Program-made: the position numbers and the translations under genes
Shown here: positions 43,907 to 54,275 of the stretch, one piece after another
Layout: each line of letters opens with the position of its first letter
Position numbering within the stretch: position 1 is the first letter of the stretch
Notes under the pieces: generated by a model
Told to the model about the DNA's origin: nothing
What the model saw: the letters and a program-made list of their open reading frames with translations, nothing else
Database searches by the model: none
From: Stutzerimonas stutzeri
GTDB lineage: Bacteria > Pseudomonadota > Gammaproteobacteria > Pseudomonadales > Pseudomonadaceae
Assembly: GCA_002345575.1 (NCBI GenBank)
Contig: DDVX01000006.1
Span: 248,001 to 312,000, forward strand
Length of the DNA stretch: 64,000 bases
Direction of reading: 5' to 3'

Positions 43907-46900
43907 TCATTTCCCCACTAACTCCACCAGAACATCCGTAGCCCACTTCTGCTCTGAGTTCTGTACCTTGGCTGTCTCGACCACTTTAGCCATATGCATC
44001 AGTTGATCTTGAGCCTCAAGGTCAAAGTCGAACCACATATCTGCATGTGAGCCAAAACGGACCTGCCAATAGGCAATGCCTTGGTCGAACCTGACCCGAA
44101 GACTCCTGCCGTCCTCAAATTCAAGATCAAGTCGGCGGCGGTGAGGGACATCGCGGTTTGATGTTTCAATCAGAAGATCGACGGCCTGACCCGCCATAGC
44201 CGACAGCCATTTGCTGACGAAAAACTCAAAGTCGTCCTGCCTGGCCCAATCATCAAAGGCCTTGCGACCTTGCAGCTTTCCGGATTTGAAGAGCGTGGAA
44301 ACCTGCAGCTGTGCATCGGCAGCGATACGCCCCTTTAGAAACTTGAACAAAGTACCCAAAATCGTGATCACGGCTGGGTTTTGGATATATCGGTCCGAGT
44401 AGTTAATTCTGCTGATGGTTGCAGTTGTCATTACGTCAGCAATGAGCGGGTTCTCCGAGAGAAGCCCCCAGAAGCGATCACCAAAAGTCAGCAAAGGGCC
44501 GTTGAGTTCTTGGTGAATCGGCAAGTCGATGATCACGCTACCGTCGGAAGGCCTGCTCACGGAGCTTGCAAGGTCAAATTCCGTCCAGCGAAGAGCAGGT
44601 TGAGATCGGGAAGTCACCACAAGCGCATCACTCTGATGCCAACTAGGCCCTGGTACAACGGCCTGCTCTGAGCGTGAAGCCAGCGTGATTATCTCGCTTG
44701 CTCTGCTTGCCTGTACGGCAACATGCGTGTCTCGATCAGGCGAATAGCAGCCGATACTTACGCCGAGTAGAGAAAAGCGCACCAGGTCCTGTAAAAGGTC
44801 TTCATCAGTGATGCCATTCGGCACAAGAAGCTCGACGGTCAGCTCATCAATATGCAAATAGCCATGAATCGCCTTACGGAACTGCGGGGCCAAGAGGTCC
44901 CACTCAGCCGGTTCCCCTGAGGCTACCAGTGTTACTTTCTCCACTCCCTCATTGATCAATCGACGCAGAACGGTCTCGATACTCCCAGGCGCATATTGCC
45001 CGTCCGCTAGGGAAAGCTTGTCTTCAGAGGAAAGTCCTACGTAATGGACAAACTCATCACCAAGCCAGTCTAAAGCTAGTTTTCGGTCCAGCTTGTCATG
45101 GTCATGTCGGGTCTGGGAGTCCAATAAGCACTCACTGCAACCACTTTCGCAATGAGAACAGTGCAGGGTTTCAACCATCTTCCTAAGCAGATTTTCAATA
45201 TGCAGTGGAGCGCTTGACGCGAATCCAGCCCCTCCGCTGATTACATCGTAAAGCTGCAAAATCCTGATGGGCTGGCCGTTTTCCAGCTTGCTTGGACGCG
45301 TTGCATAACCAAGTTCAGAAGCCGAAATCCCTAGTATCTCGCCAAGAGCTGAACGCATGGCAACAGCCAAGGTCATTGCGATGCACCGCCCTTGATCGTT
45401 ATCTGAGATGTACTCTCCGCTTACAGGATGGTGCAGCGTCAATTCGAAAACGTCAGTAAAGGAGGTAACACCCAAGCTGACATTGGGGACAATACTGCCG
45501 CTGCCTTGGCAAGGCAGCCGTTTATTGTTCTGGTCTTTATCGTCTTTGCCAGGCCGGGGTGGAAAGTGCTCGCCGGATGGGGAAAGACCCGGAGGGAATT
45601 CGTCTGCAGTCAGCATGGATTCCGCACGTCCACAGCTCATGCATAGGGAAAAGCCCGCACCGTTCTCGCCCGAACTGTGATGAAAAACCTGGCCATCCGC
45701 GCCATAGGCCATCGAGCCTACCGCCGGATTCGGTAACGGGGTCTTAGCAGACTTAACAAAAACCCAAGCAGTTTCAACCGGTACAAATTTCTGATGCTGG
45801 ATGTCGTTTGACGCCGACTGATAAGCATCAGAAACAAAACCAGATGGCTGGAGTACCTTGCGGATATTCGACGGCTTAATAACGGATAGGCATTCGTTAT
45901 TAGTACAAATTAGCTCATCAGTTTTGACCAACCCTTCCTCATAGCCGAGCTCGCCGCAGACGTCACAACGCCACGCGACATCCATCTTCTGAGCTTCACT
46001 GCTGCCGGCATTGAGATTATGCCAGTGCAAAGAAACACCAGCTGACTTGAAGACCCGCCCATCCAAAACAATCTCAGCTCCGGGCGCATATTCTCGAATG
46101 GCAATCGCGAGGTTGCGAGAGGGTAGCCCCTTATACCGCGACACGTTGTCCTCACGGTCGTGCTTTACCTTACTTCCGGCCCCTTTTTCACGGATGTAGT
46201 CCTCTATTGTGAAATTGTCGAAGTTCACTACATCTGTCGGAAACCCATAGCCTGGCAGGAAGGTACGAGCAGATAGGTCACGGAGCAGGTATTCATTGCA
46301 GTGGCGGGCCTTCTCGACTTGAAGGCGCTTCAGGTAAGGGCTGTTAGGCTTTGCCTGCTGCTCTTCGGACAGTAAATATCGGTAGTTCGCCAACCAGCGG
46401 CCCAGCAGTTCTTTCAACTGTTCCATTGAACGCTTACGTAACTGATCTGGCGTTATCCCTGCCAGGGCGGTGCCTTTGACCAGCAGCGAAAGCGCCTCAT
46501 CAATGTCGCAAACAGCGAGGCCTAAACGCTCAAAAAAGCGATCGCACTGCGAACCGCCAGTCGTATCGTCATAGAACCACTGCGCAGTGAGACTGGTTTT
46601 CTCGGTTTGGGTAGGCCCAACAACATTGCAGAGAAAGTCGGACAGCAGCAATGAATTCACGTGCCGCTGCACAAGCCGAGCAGAGTTCAGAGCTACCGCA
46701 GGGGCAGGGATTTTCGTTTCAAACGGCCAACTAGGGTTGGCGAAGACCTGCTGGTCGTGGGGATTGTTTTTGCAAAGCGTATAAGCGAGTGCTCTTGATT
46801 CTTTGCTACGACCTGCCCGGCCGGCGCGCTGGAGATAATTGGCCGGGTGTGGCGGTACATTGTTCATTACCACGGCAGAAATACCGCCAATGTCCACCCC

Positions 46901-49900
46901 CATCTCCATGGTAGTGGAACAGTTCAGGACGTTGATCTGCCCCTTTTTGAACATCTCCTCATAGGACCCTAGGCGCTCAGAAGACTGCTGGGCCGAATGC
47001 TCCGCAGTGCGGTAATAGAAGCCGCCCTCCACCGCCCGGTCATTGATATCTGTCCAAAGATTACGCGCGCGCAAGGCAGTGACAAGATTGTCAGCCGCTA
47101 CCTGAGCTCTGATCTTAGCAAGGCCAGGGGCATAATCTTCCTGCGAACGATCAAGCTCCCAAACACTGGGCAACTCAACCGGCCCACAAACAAAATCTTT
47201 TCGCTTCTCATCGCTCAGCTGAGTGAAGTCCAGGTGTGCAGGTAGGTAAGGGGTAAATCCTTTGAAGGTCGTATCAAGCAGCTTATTGGTGATGGGGCAC
47301 ACAAACGCACGATCAACCAACGAAAAAAGCATGTGTTCTTTGGGTAAAAAGTGCCGGTTCTCGTCGGACTTCAACGCTGCTCCAGGCTTGGTCAGTTGAT
47401 GCCAAGCGGCCTTTAACCAAGCATTGATCAAGTCAACATCAGATGAGCTTGAAGGATTCAAGCCTGCCCCCAAGAGCAGCAGCTTGGTCAGGCGGTGTGA
47501 GTGGTTGCCATTGCGAATCTGCGGCCAGCGTTTCACTCGATTCTCATCAGCCTCTTTCGAGTCGGGTTGCCGCAGGGTTTTGGAAGAAAACCGACTCCCA
47601 ATCCAGTCTTTCCACTCCTCTGTCATCTGAATGAAGCTGCTTTCACGCACATAAAAATCCAGCGCGATCTTCAGGAAATCACGCCAATCATCAGTCGTTA
47701 GCCCCTTCTGCTCCCAATGCGCTGGCGCTTCCTGGATCTTGTCTAAACCAAGGTAGCCGACCTTTACCAGCCCTTGAGTTTCTAAGCTGTTTTGACGTTT
47801 TGGCCTACGCATGAACTCGCGAAAAAGCAGCATCTCAGCCAGTTTTTGTGGGCCATCTGTTTCTTTAAAGATCTCTGGTTTCTGATATTTGTTGGCAAGC
47901 AGCATGGGGCCCTTCTCTTGAAGATCGGCCCGTTTTTTCAGTTCACTCACAAGCTCCGACCAGGCCAAAGAAATGAGCACAGGCCTGACCTTTTCGCCAT
48001 TCGCCGCAGCTAAAAGAGCCGTGAAGCGTACGACCTTTTCCTCGGCAACCTTGACTTCTTCCTTGATATCTAAGCTGCGGTAAAGCGCCACATCTTCTTT
48101 TGCCTTAGCAATTAGCTGCCGCAGCACTTCGGGATCAAGGTTGCTGGAGGGCGCCCGATCACTGCCGTGGCTCTTTTGATGCCAGTTCAAAATCTCTACA
48201 ACAAGCCCCCGCAACCTACTGCGCTCGGCCTCCTGCTGCATCCGAACAGCCATACGCGCCGTACCCTGGCGGCTGTCCGTAAAGGTAATCAGCCTGCGTC
48301 CTCGCCCTGGCAACGACTGGGGCCCAAACTCTGGCTTCTGATCTTCGTCTTGATAGTCCTGGCAATACTCCAGAACAGTCGGAACCGCGTTCGCCACATA
48401 AAAAGGGCCACCCAACATTGCACGACGAAACGGAAATGCACCTTGAAAACCGCTGTAACTACAGTCTTTACGGCTACAAACCACATCGTGGTCATTCATA
48501 CGCAGTGGCACCTTCTCAGCAGAGGTAGCCACAAAGGAGCCTGCAAGCCTATCTAACTCGACCGGGATATATGACGGGCCGTCACTATCGACTGAGCCGA
48601 GCACCAACGGAGTCTTTGTTAGCAGCTGCCCATCAGGGCTGCCTGCGTCCTCCTCAAGTGGAGCTTCAGATTGCAGCGAAAACTCATCCCCACCAGAGCT
48701 CTCCCACTGAGTCAGCTTTCCGCCTTTATCACGTGCCAACAAGTGAGGCTCATTGCAATCATTGCAGAACGCTAACTCGAAAATCGGGCTGCCACAGGAG
48801 CAGGTTTGGCGCTGGCTTACGTACACATAGCCAAAGGGCCACTTGTCTTGCAGCGGTGTACCTTTCTTTGCTGAGCAGTGTTTATCAAAACACGCCCACA
48901 GACCGTGGGTCGTGCGCTGAAAGAAGTGGGCACGCAGCTTCAAAAATGCAGGTTCAGACTCATTGGGGCGAGTGCCAGAGCACAGGTCCAACCAGCGCAA
49001 AACCTCATCCTGCGTTAACGACAGCCCCTGATCTCGGCTCATGTAACTGGCCATCTCGGTCAGCTTCAATGGTTTAGGAGCATTCACCAGTACATGCCTC
49101 AACGCGCGAGCTAGAGGCGAATGCACAAGTGCTTCATAACGGCCTAGGTGCACCTCAGGATCGTCGTGGGTTACAGCAGGCATCGACTCAAGCTGCTGCA
49201 AAGTAACCGGCGTCTGCTGGCACGATGAAAGTTCTGGGATGACTCGCCTACCGCCCCAGACATCGATCTGAGTGATCGGCACACCCGACAGATCAGAGAG
49301 GAACTGTTTCAGTTGCTCTGCAGCATCATCACCAGCAATGGTTGCGGAGGTTGCAACAAAGCGAACGTCCTTAGGCGTAACACCAAAGGCAGTCATCACG
49401 CGTCGTAACTGCAGTGCCAGCTCTGCAGCCTGCGAGCCTACATAGGTATGAGCCTCATCTAGGACAATCCAGCGCAGAGATTTCTGCTCTCTCGACTTGC
49501 GCACAATAGGCGCATCGACCTGACGCACTAACATGTATTCAAGCATGGTGCCGTTGGTCACCAGGATCGGGGCTGGCTGCTCGCGCATCAGCTCGCGCGA
49601 CAGAATTTCGTTGGGGCGCTCAATCTGCTCGGTGCGCTTTTTGGCCTGCAACTCCTCGGTATTACCGTTATACAAACAATAACGAATCCCAGAGCCAAAG
49701 CTCTGTGTCCAAGCGTTCAGACGCTCGCGCTGCGAGTTAATCAGAGCGTTAAGCGGATAGAGAAAAAGTGCTCGGACGCCAACCAAAGGCTTGCTTCCGG
49801 TATCGCGGTACTCCCTATAAAGGTCATCAAGCACCGGGACCATAAAGCACTCGGTCTTACCGGAGCCTGTACCACTGGTGACTACAACTGAGTGCTTCTT

Positions 49901-50245
49901 TTCTAGCAGGGAGCGCCAACTTGCCAACTGATGCGTGAACGGTCTCCAGGTCGCACCAAATCGGTAACGGCCATTGGCTTTACCATCAAGTGAAGCTACA
50001 ACCTCCTTGCTGAGTAGATGCTCTTGAGCGGCCAGTTGCGCCATCGTAAAAGGCGACTCTTCCCAGCCGAAGGTTTGCTCAAACAAGGGCGGGGCTAGGA
50101 AAGAGCCCTCCTTGCCACACTCTGCGCGCATAAGCCCACCAAGGTGCTCACGCAAGCCAGGGTCGGTGATGCTCAAAACACTCAAGGTTGACTCTGTAGT
50201 GCGAGACAGCGCCTGCTCGACAAGCGAAGAAAAATACTTATCCAT
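43907..50245 (-). CDS. druE: Druantia type III DruE: giant DEAH/DUF1998 helicase
   Basis: A 2112-aa superfamily 2 helicase-like protein. The order is: N-terminal region, Walker A SGTGSGKT (124-131), TNGTMLEYMLVR, DEAH box (263-266), VATSATIAG, a Cys cluster near 480-495 (TCSCGSPIFELAFCNDC), motif VI QRAGRAGR near 1138-1145, and DUF1998 with the zinc-type cluster CSHCESGCSEC (1696-1708). A roughly 400-residue C-terminal extension follows. Length, DUF1998 and pairing with a 1.1-kb-residue partner match DruE of Druantia type III, a two-gene antiphage system. It overlaps druH by 8 bases. It probably translocates on nucleic acid. How Druantia recognises phage is not known from sequence. Confidence 0.88.
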   Translation of the reverse strand: MDKYFSSLVEQALSRTTESTLSVLSITDPGLREHLGGLMRAECGKEGSFLAPPLFEQTFGWEESPFTMAQLAAQEHLLSKEVVASLDGKANGRYRFGATWRPFTHQLASWRSLLEKKHSVVVTSGTGSGKTECFMVPVLDDLYREYRDTGSKPLVGVRALFLYPLNALINSQRERLNAWTQSFGSGIRYCLYNGNTEELQAKKRTEQIERPNEILSRELMREQPAPILVTNGTMLEYMLVRQVDAPIVRKSREQKSLRWIVLDEAHTYVGSQAAELALQLRRVMTAFGVTPKDVRFVATSATIAGDDAAEQLKQFLSDLSGVPITQIDVWGGRRVIPELSSCQQTPVTLQQLESMPAVTHDDPEVHLGRYEALVHSPLARALRHVLVNAPKPLKLTEMASYMSRDQGLSLTQDEVLRWLDLCSGTRPNESEPAFLKLRAHFFQRTTHGLWACFDKHCSAKKGTPLQDKWPFGYVYVSQRQTCSCGSPIFELAFCNDCNEPHLLARDKGGKLTQWESSGGDEFSLQSEAPLEEDAGSPDGQLLTKTPLVLGSVDSDGPSYIPVELDRLAGSFVATSAEKVPLRMNDHDVVCSRKDCSYSGFQGAFPFRRAMLGGPFYVANAVPTVLEYCQDYQDEDQKPEFGPQSLPGRGRRLITFTDSRQGTARMAVRMQQEAERSRLRGLVVEILNWHQKSHGSDRAPSSNLDPEVLRQLIAKAKEDVALYRSLDIKEEVKVAEEKVVRFTALLAAANGEKVRPVLISLAWSELVSELKKRADLQEKGPMLLANKYQKPEIFKETDGPQKLAEMLLFREFMRRPKRQNSLETQGLVKVGYLGLDKIQEAPAHWEQKGLTTDDWRDFLKIALDFYVRESSFIQMTEEWKDWIGSRFSSKTLRQPDSKEADENRVKRWPQIRNGNHSHRLTKLLLLGAGLNPSSSSDVDLINAWLKAAWHQLTKPGAALKSDENRHFLPKEHMLFSLVDRAFVCPITNKLLDTTFKGFTPYLPAHLDFTQLSDEKRKDFVCGPVELPSVWELDRSQEDYAPGLAKIRAQVAADNLVTALRARNLWTDINDRAVEGGFYYRTAEHSAQQSSERLGSYEEMFKKGQINVLNCSTTMEMGVDIGGISAVVMNNVPPHPANYLQRAGRAGRSKESRALAYTLCKNNPHDQQVFANPSWPFETKIPAPAVALNSARLVQRHVNSLLLSDFLCNVVGPTQTEKTSLTAQWFYDDTTGGSQCDRFFERLGLAVCDIDEALSLLVKGTALAGITPDQLRKRSMEQLKELLGRWLANYRYLLSEEQQAKPNSPYLKRLQVEKARHCNEYLLRDLSARTFLPGYGFPTDVVNFDNFTIEDYIREKGAGSKVKHDREDNVSRYKGLPSRNLAIAIREYAPGAEIVLDGRVFKSAGVSLHWHNLNAGSSEAQKMDVAWRCDVCGELGYEEGLVKTDELICTNNECLSVIKPSNIRKVLQPSGFVSDAYQSASNDIQHQKFVPVETAWVFVKSAKTPLPNPAVGSMAYGADGQVFHHSSGENGAGFSLCMSCGRAESMLTADEFPPGLSPSGEHFPPRPGKDDKDQNNKRLPCQGSGSIVPNVSLGVTSFTDVFELTLHHPVSGEYISDNDQGRCIAMTLAVAMRSALGEILGISASELGYATRPSKLENGQPIRILQLYDVISGGAGFASSAPLHIENLLRKMVETLHCSHCESGCSECLLDSQTRHDHDKLDRKLALDWLGDEFVHYVGLSSEDKLSLADGQYAPGSIETVLRRLINEGVEKVTLVASGEPAEWDLLAPQFRKAIHGYLHIDELTVELLVPNGITDEDLLQDLVRFSLLGVSIGCYSPDRDTHVAVQASRASEIITLASRSEQAVVPGPSWHQSDALVVTSRSQPALRWTEFDLASSVSRPSDGSVIIDLPIHQELNGPLLTFGDRFWGLLSENPLIADVMTTATISRINYSDRYIQNPAVITILGTLFKFLKGRIAADAQLQVSTLFKSGKLQGRKAFDDWARQDDFEFFVSKWLSAMAGQAVDLLIETSNRDVPHRRRLDLEFEDGRSLRVRFDQGIAYWQVRFGSHADMWFDFDLEAQDQLMHMAKVVETAKVQNSEQKWATDVLVELVGK

Positions 50246-53200
50246 TGACTGGTACTGCCTTATGCATAGCCATGAGGTTGCTCAGCAAACAATACTGGTA
50301 AATGCTGCTGAACCAGCTCGAATCGAAATCGCGAACCTGTCGCAGGAAAAATATCGCCTCGACACTGTCGTCAAAAACATCTGAAAACTGTGCTTTACCG
50401 CTGGCCACAGCAGCAGCGAAAACCGGCAGGTAGACAACAGCATTGCGGTAATCCATTTCCAGACGGAAAGAAATCACCGATTCATTCTGCTTCTCGTACC
50501 AACGCGCCAGCCTCTTGCCACCATACTCAGGCCACGTCGCATCACTACGATCTCGCATCAATTGGTGATACCAGCCGTGAACTATCCCCTGGAATATGTC
50601 GAGAGGCATTTGGCGCTCAGGACTTAAAGCTTTTCCTAACAGATGTTGCTGAACGCTTTCTCCATAGGTCGGAAAAACCTCACCTAGCCGGCTGAACATC
50701 CTGCCAATCAGCGCCGAAATAGCTTCCTCTGCAACCCCCTTAATCTTGAGAAATGCACCGTAGCGCCTGGCGGCCAGATGTATTTCGTTAACAGGCAAGA
50801 ATTCCCAAAAAACCGGGAACTCAGCTTCAATCCGGCTCAAAAACTTTGGATCCATCTCAAATTTTAAAAGCGCCATCGACAATGCACGGGTATGACCCAC
50901 AAGTGCTTTCCAGACCTCGAACGTTGCTAAAGGCAGATAACCGTAACCCTCATACAACGACCTCAGAAACTGCCATCCGCTGTGCATAGGGTTCACGGCC
51001 ATGGAGTCCAAAACAGGCCCAAATGAACTGACAGGAGAGGCATGATCAAAGGTCAGAACAGCTTTTTGCAGGCTTTGGGCGTCATCACTATTCGGGACCG
51101 GTTCCCAACCACCGAAAATAAACAGCGGCCTGAAAGAGGCAGGTGATCCCTGCTTAGGCAACACCAGCCAGGGGCCATTTTTCTCCACCAATGCCGGCAG
51201 CTCAAACTCACCGGTGGGTACGCCTTCGCTAGTACGTGAACTGAGGTGAACGGCACCGCGCATCGGCTCATGCAGCAGCATCAAAATCGGTTCAGGTAAC
51301 GCGGCACTGCCCTCCTGCAAATTGGCAGCGCGTAGCACCTGACGATCACGATCCAGCAACATCTCCATTGCATACTTGCGCACACGGAAATTGGCCTCCT
51401 GACCATGTCCGAACACCCTTAATTCGACTACCTGATCGATACCGGACTGAAGCGAAAGCAAATCAACTATCTGCTCACGGATGCTGAACAGACTAATTTC
51501 TAAAGGCTTTTCGGTAGCTGTGTAGGACCAACTATAGGAAGCGCTCTTGGCGGCATTGCCCTTTAGGGTCAATTCCAGCCCGAATTTAGTTGGTGCACCG
51601 TTGCGGCCAAACAAATAAATACGCGCGCCCAGCAGATCATCAACACTGATGTCGCGCGTGAGCTGCTTACCACTGCCATCAATGGCTAGGCAGCCCGAGT
51701 TGGGGAAAGGCAGCTCAATTTCAACCGGATCTGAAAGCAGGCTTGGCGTGACTGAAAGACGCAGACTGATCGGCGGCAAACCCTCTGTTGAGAGTTTGAG
51801 CTCGGTGTGGCCCTCCCGCTTAACCTGCTGAGTTATAAGACCGTCATCCATCACCTGTAACAGGCAACGTTGCTGGCTATGCACCAGAATGCTGCCCTGT
51901 CCTGGCCTTTCGCCGCTACGCAATTCAAGACGGAAATCAGCCGGCAGGATACCTATCCTGCGGCGCAACAACGTGTCTCCACTGCGGTTGCGAACTGCCA
52001 CATATTGTGCGCCGAGCATTTCCTGCAAAACACCAGTGCCGGGCTGTTTACCGCCAACGTAAAGGTCACCACCTTGTTTTTGCAGCTCGTCGGAAGCGCC
52101 AGGCCATTGCACCCTGGGCAGACCTACAAAAGTGACTGCGGGTTTTGTTGCCCAGCCAAGCTCGCTACCGGCCAGTTCCAAACCGAAAGCCGAACCGGCA
52201 GAGTGCCCCGTACGAATTCTGTAAAGCCCATCACAGTCAACTTTGAACTCGGTTTTACCCTGTACTTTTAATGTGTGCAGAGCCAGTGCCGAAGGCATAT
52301 CAGAGATACTGGCATCGCCGCAGCCCTCTTCGCGAAGCAAAACGCTATTGGGCGGCAACAGGAGCATTAGCTCCTCGGCGGCGCAATTGAACGAAGCCTG
52401 GCCACAGAACTGCCAGCGGTCATTGAGCGGTTCAAAACCTACTGGAACTTCGCCAAGGGCTATGGTGCTGTTCTCAATGGGTAAAGAAGTGATGACCATC
52501 CCCCCAGCCATGGCCACCAGGCTCAATGGTAAAGAGCAATCGCGGCGGCGCCCCATAACCTCCCGTTGCCGCAGCCTGATGCGTGCGACAGCGTTATCCA
52601 CAACGGCATAACCTGGGCCTAGGTTAGCGATGACCGCTTCGCCTTCTAGAATCGCAAGCTCGAAGCGCGTGGTAGATGGCTGCATGGTTAATTGAAAAAC
52701 CACTTCTGCCGGCAGCGACACCTGCACCTTCAGCTCACTGGGTTGAGCTTCGTGCCAATAGTGTCGGCAGGCCCAGCCGCGAGACGCCTTGCGACGCCTT
52801 CCACCTTCAACGGTGGCAGTTTTTAGCAACCCGTTAAGCAATTCACTGCCGGTTTGGTTATCCAGCGGTAGTGGGAACAATTCACGCCATTTGGGATTCA
52901 TGGCATCTAAGCGGGCAACCGGCTCGTCGGCCTGCACCAGGCCATAGTCACGCACCAGAGACACTAGCTGATCGGCCATATGCGCAATCAGCTCTACTGA
53001 AGTCTGCGTGGCAAACACCTGTGGTAGGTTCGCCTTTTCCAACTGTTGTTCTACCTGCTGTGCAGTGCTGTAGCCCAGGATGTGCCACTGGTCATACTGT
53101 TTGAGCACACGATCAAAAAGCGTCTGAAAGCGGCTTCCACCTTCGCGCAGTACTTGAAAAGGAAGCCCACCCTCACTGAATAATGTGCCGAGAAAATCCC

Positions 53201-53573
53201 TGCGTTCGGACTCGTAAAAGTGCATTGGGCGCGTCCAGTAGCGCTCCAATCCTTTGGGAATTGTTTTGGCCAAATCGCCTGAAGAAAGGCTATACCCCAA
53301 GGTTTTCCAGATCGGCTCCCAGCTCCAGCCATGATCACGCTGATACTCGCGGCGATACCACTCAGAGCAGAAGAGAACCAAACAAGCGCTTGCGGCCATG
53401 TCGTTCACGGCATGATCAAAGCTGCCTAGTTCCCTGAGCTGGTGCAGCAGGTCAAGGTACTCTTCGTGGCTGCAGTGATAGGCATATAAGCCTCTACAAT
53501 CTGGAGCCTGAAGGCCTCGGCGTTGAAGAAATGTGCCGAGCCAGCTGGAGAATTTGAATACAGATTGAGGCAT
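50238..53573 (-). CDS. druH: Druantia type III DruH
   Basis: An 1111-aa protein without a domain I can name: MPQSVFKFSSWLGTFLQRRG at the start, a beta-rich middle and a helical C-terminal third. No membrane segments or nuclease motif are obvious. It is called DruH by position and size. In Druantia type III a large protein of unknown function is directly upstream of druE, and no further genes are needed. Its stop lies inside the druE start (ATGGATAA shared), so the two are translationally coupled. The ATG follows AAGGAAGT. The base composition is lower in GC than the flanking backbone, consistent with transfer. Confidence 0.8.
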   Translation of the reverse strand: MPQSVFKFSSWLGTFLQRRGLQAPDCRGLYAYHCSHEEYLDLLHQLRELGSFDHAVNDMAASACLVLFCSEWYRREYQRDHGWSWEPIWKTLGYSLSSGDLAKTIPKGLERYWTRPMHFYESERRDFLGTLFSEGGLPFQVLREGGSRFQTLFDRVLKQYDQWHILGYSTAQQVEQQLEKANLPQVFATQTSVELIAHMADQLVSLVRDYGLVQADEPVARLDAMNPKWRELFPLPLDNQTGSELLNGLLKTATVEGGRRRKASRGWACRHYWHEAQPSELKVQVSLPAEVVFQLTMQPSTTRFELAILEGEAVIANLGPGYAVVDNAVARIRLRQREVMGRRRDCSLPLSLVAMAGGMVITSLPIENSTIALGEVPVGFEPLNDRWQFCGQASFNCAAEELMLLLPPNSVLLREEGCGDASISDMPSALALHTLKVQGKTEFKVDCDGLYRIRTGHSAGSAFGLELAGSELGWATKPAVTFVGLPRVQWPGASDELQKQGGDLYVGGKQPGTGVLQEMLGAQYVAVRNRSGDTLLRRRIGILPADFRLELRSGERPGQGSILVHSQQRCLLQVMDDGLITQQVKREGHTELKLSTEGLPPISLRLSVTPSLLSDPVEIELPFPNSGCLAIDGSGKQLTRDISVDDLLGARIYLFGRNGAPTKFGLELTLKGNAAKSASYSWSYTATEKPLEISLFSIREQIVDLLSLQSGIDQVVELRVFGHGQEANFRVRKYAMEMLLDRDRQVLRAANLQEGSAALPEPILMLLHEPMRGAVHLSSRTSEGVPTGEFELPALVEKNGPWLVLPKQGSPASFRPLFIFGGWEPVPNSDDAQSLQKAVLTFDHASPVSSFGPVLDSMAVNPMHSGWQFLRSLYEGYGYLPLATFEVWKALVGHTRALSMALLKFEMDPKFLSRIEAEFPVFWEFLPVNEIHLAARRYGAFLKIKGVAEEAISALIGRMFSRLGEVFPTYGESVQQHLLGKALSPERQMPLDIFQGIVHGWYHQLMRDRSDATWPEYGGKRLARWYEKQNESVISFRLEMDYRNAVVYLPVFAAAVASGKAQFSDVFDDSVEAIFFLRQVRDFDSSWFSSIYQYCLLSNLMAMHKAVPVNG

Positions 53574-53682
53574 GAGCTACTTCCTTGATTGAGCATCCAC
53601 GACCGAAAAACGGACTCAAAACTTGCTGTGTGACTTAACCTGCTGCACTGAGACAGCTCTCGGTTGACCTACCAGTGCGCGA

Positions 53683-54066
53683 TCACAACCCCCAGTAATA
53701 CTGCTTAATCTTCTGCGCCGTCAGTCGGCGGCGTTCGGCCAGGAAGGCTTCGAACTGCCGCTTTAAATACTGACTGGCGGCCTGGTAGATCTCGCCGAAA
53801 TGAACGGGGGAAGACAGGGAAAAGTAATGCGCGGTGATGGGTACATCGACCTGCTGGCGCAGCCAGGCCAGGTAGGGCTCCACTAGCTCGGAGGGGTATG
53901 AGCAGAGCAGTTCGACGCTATCGAAGGACACCGTGTTCAGCGTCGCCAGAATCGGGCCTGCCTCAGCACCTGCAACTGCCTTGAGATCATTCCCGCCAAC
54001 CCAGCTGGCCAATACGCACTGCTTCTTTACCACTGTCCCTGTACTCCCGGCCTCCCTATTGCCCAT
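53683..54066 (-). CDS. CARF-like (RtcR-type) N-terminal domain fragment
   Basis: An open frame of 127 codons. From CVLASWVGGNDLKAVAG through SFDSVELLCSYPSELVEPYL to FGEIYQAASQYL it resembles the N-terminal nucleotide-sensing Rossmann (CARF-like) domain of RtcR-type sigma-54 activators. The AAA+ and DNA-binding domains are absent. The tail (FLAERRRLTAQKIKQYYWGL) does not fit that family, so the gene looks truncated and fused to another end. A GTG about 11 codons in could be the true start. It lies just upstream of druH on the same strand. It may be a decayed regulator, or a small sensor for the defence genes. Confidence 0.5.
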   Translation of the reverse strand: MGNREAGSTGTVVKKQCVLASWVGGNDLKAVAGAEAGPILATLNTVSFDSVELLCSYPSELVEPYLAWLRQQVDVPITAHYFSLSSPVHFGEIYQAASQYLKRQFEAFLAERRRLTAQKIKQYYWGL

Positions 54067-54249
54067 CAGCGGGCAGGAGAAAAAATGTGCTCTGGTTCGC
54101 GCCTTGGATAGTAACCAATACGCTGATCCGGGTCTTTAACTGCCTGACTGGATGTTCAAGTTGCGCTTTGCCGACAGGGGAACCGTTGATCCAAACGCAG
54201 CTCGGCGGGTGAATGGATCACGCTCGCCGCTGCCAGGGGGAGAACAATG

Positions 54250-54269
54250 AAGGGGCCTTTCGGCCCCTT
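54250..54269 (-). terminator. Probable terminator after the small gene at 54276
   Basis: AAGGGGCC-GAAA-GGCCCCTT is a perfect 8-bp stem with a tetraloop, 7 bp after the stop at 54276 on the minus strand. The T-rich tail is weak (CATTGTTCTC). Confidence 0.6.
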
Positions 54270-54275
54270 CTGCAC

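Noticed and set aside
43907..53573. DISARM system, because of the DUF1998 helicase
   Set aside because: DISARM needs separate DrmA, DrmB and DrmC proteins and usually a methyltransferase. Here one giant DUF1998 helicase plus one large partner is present and no methyltransferase.
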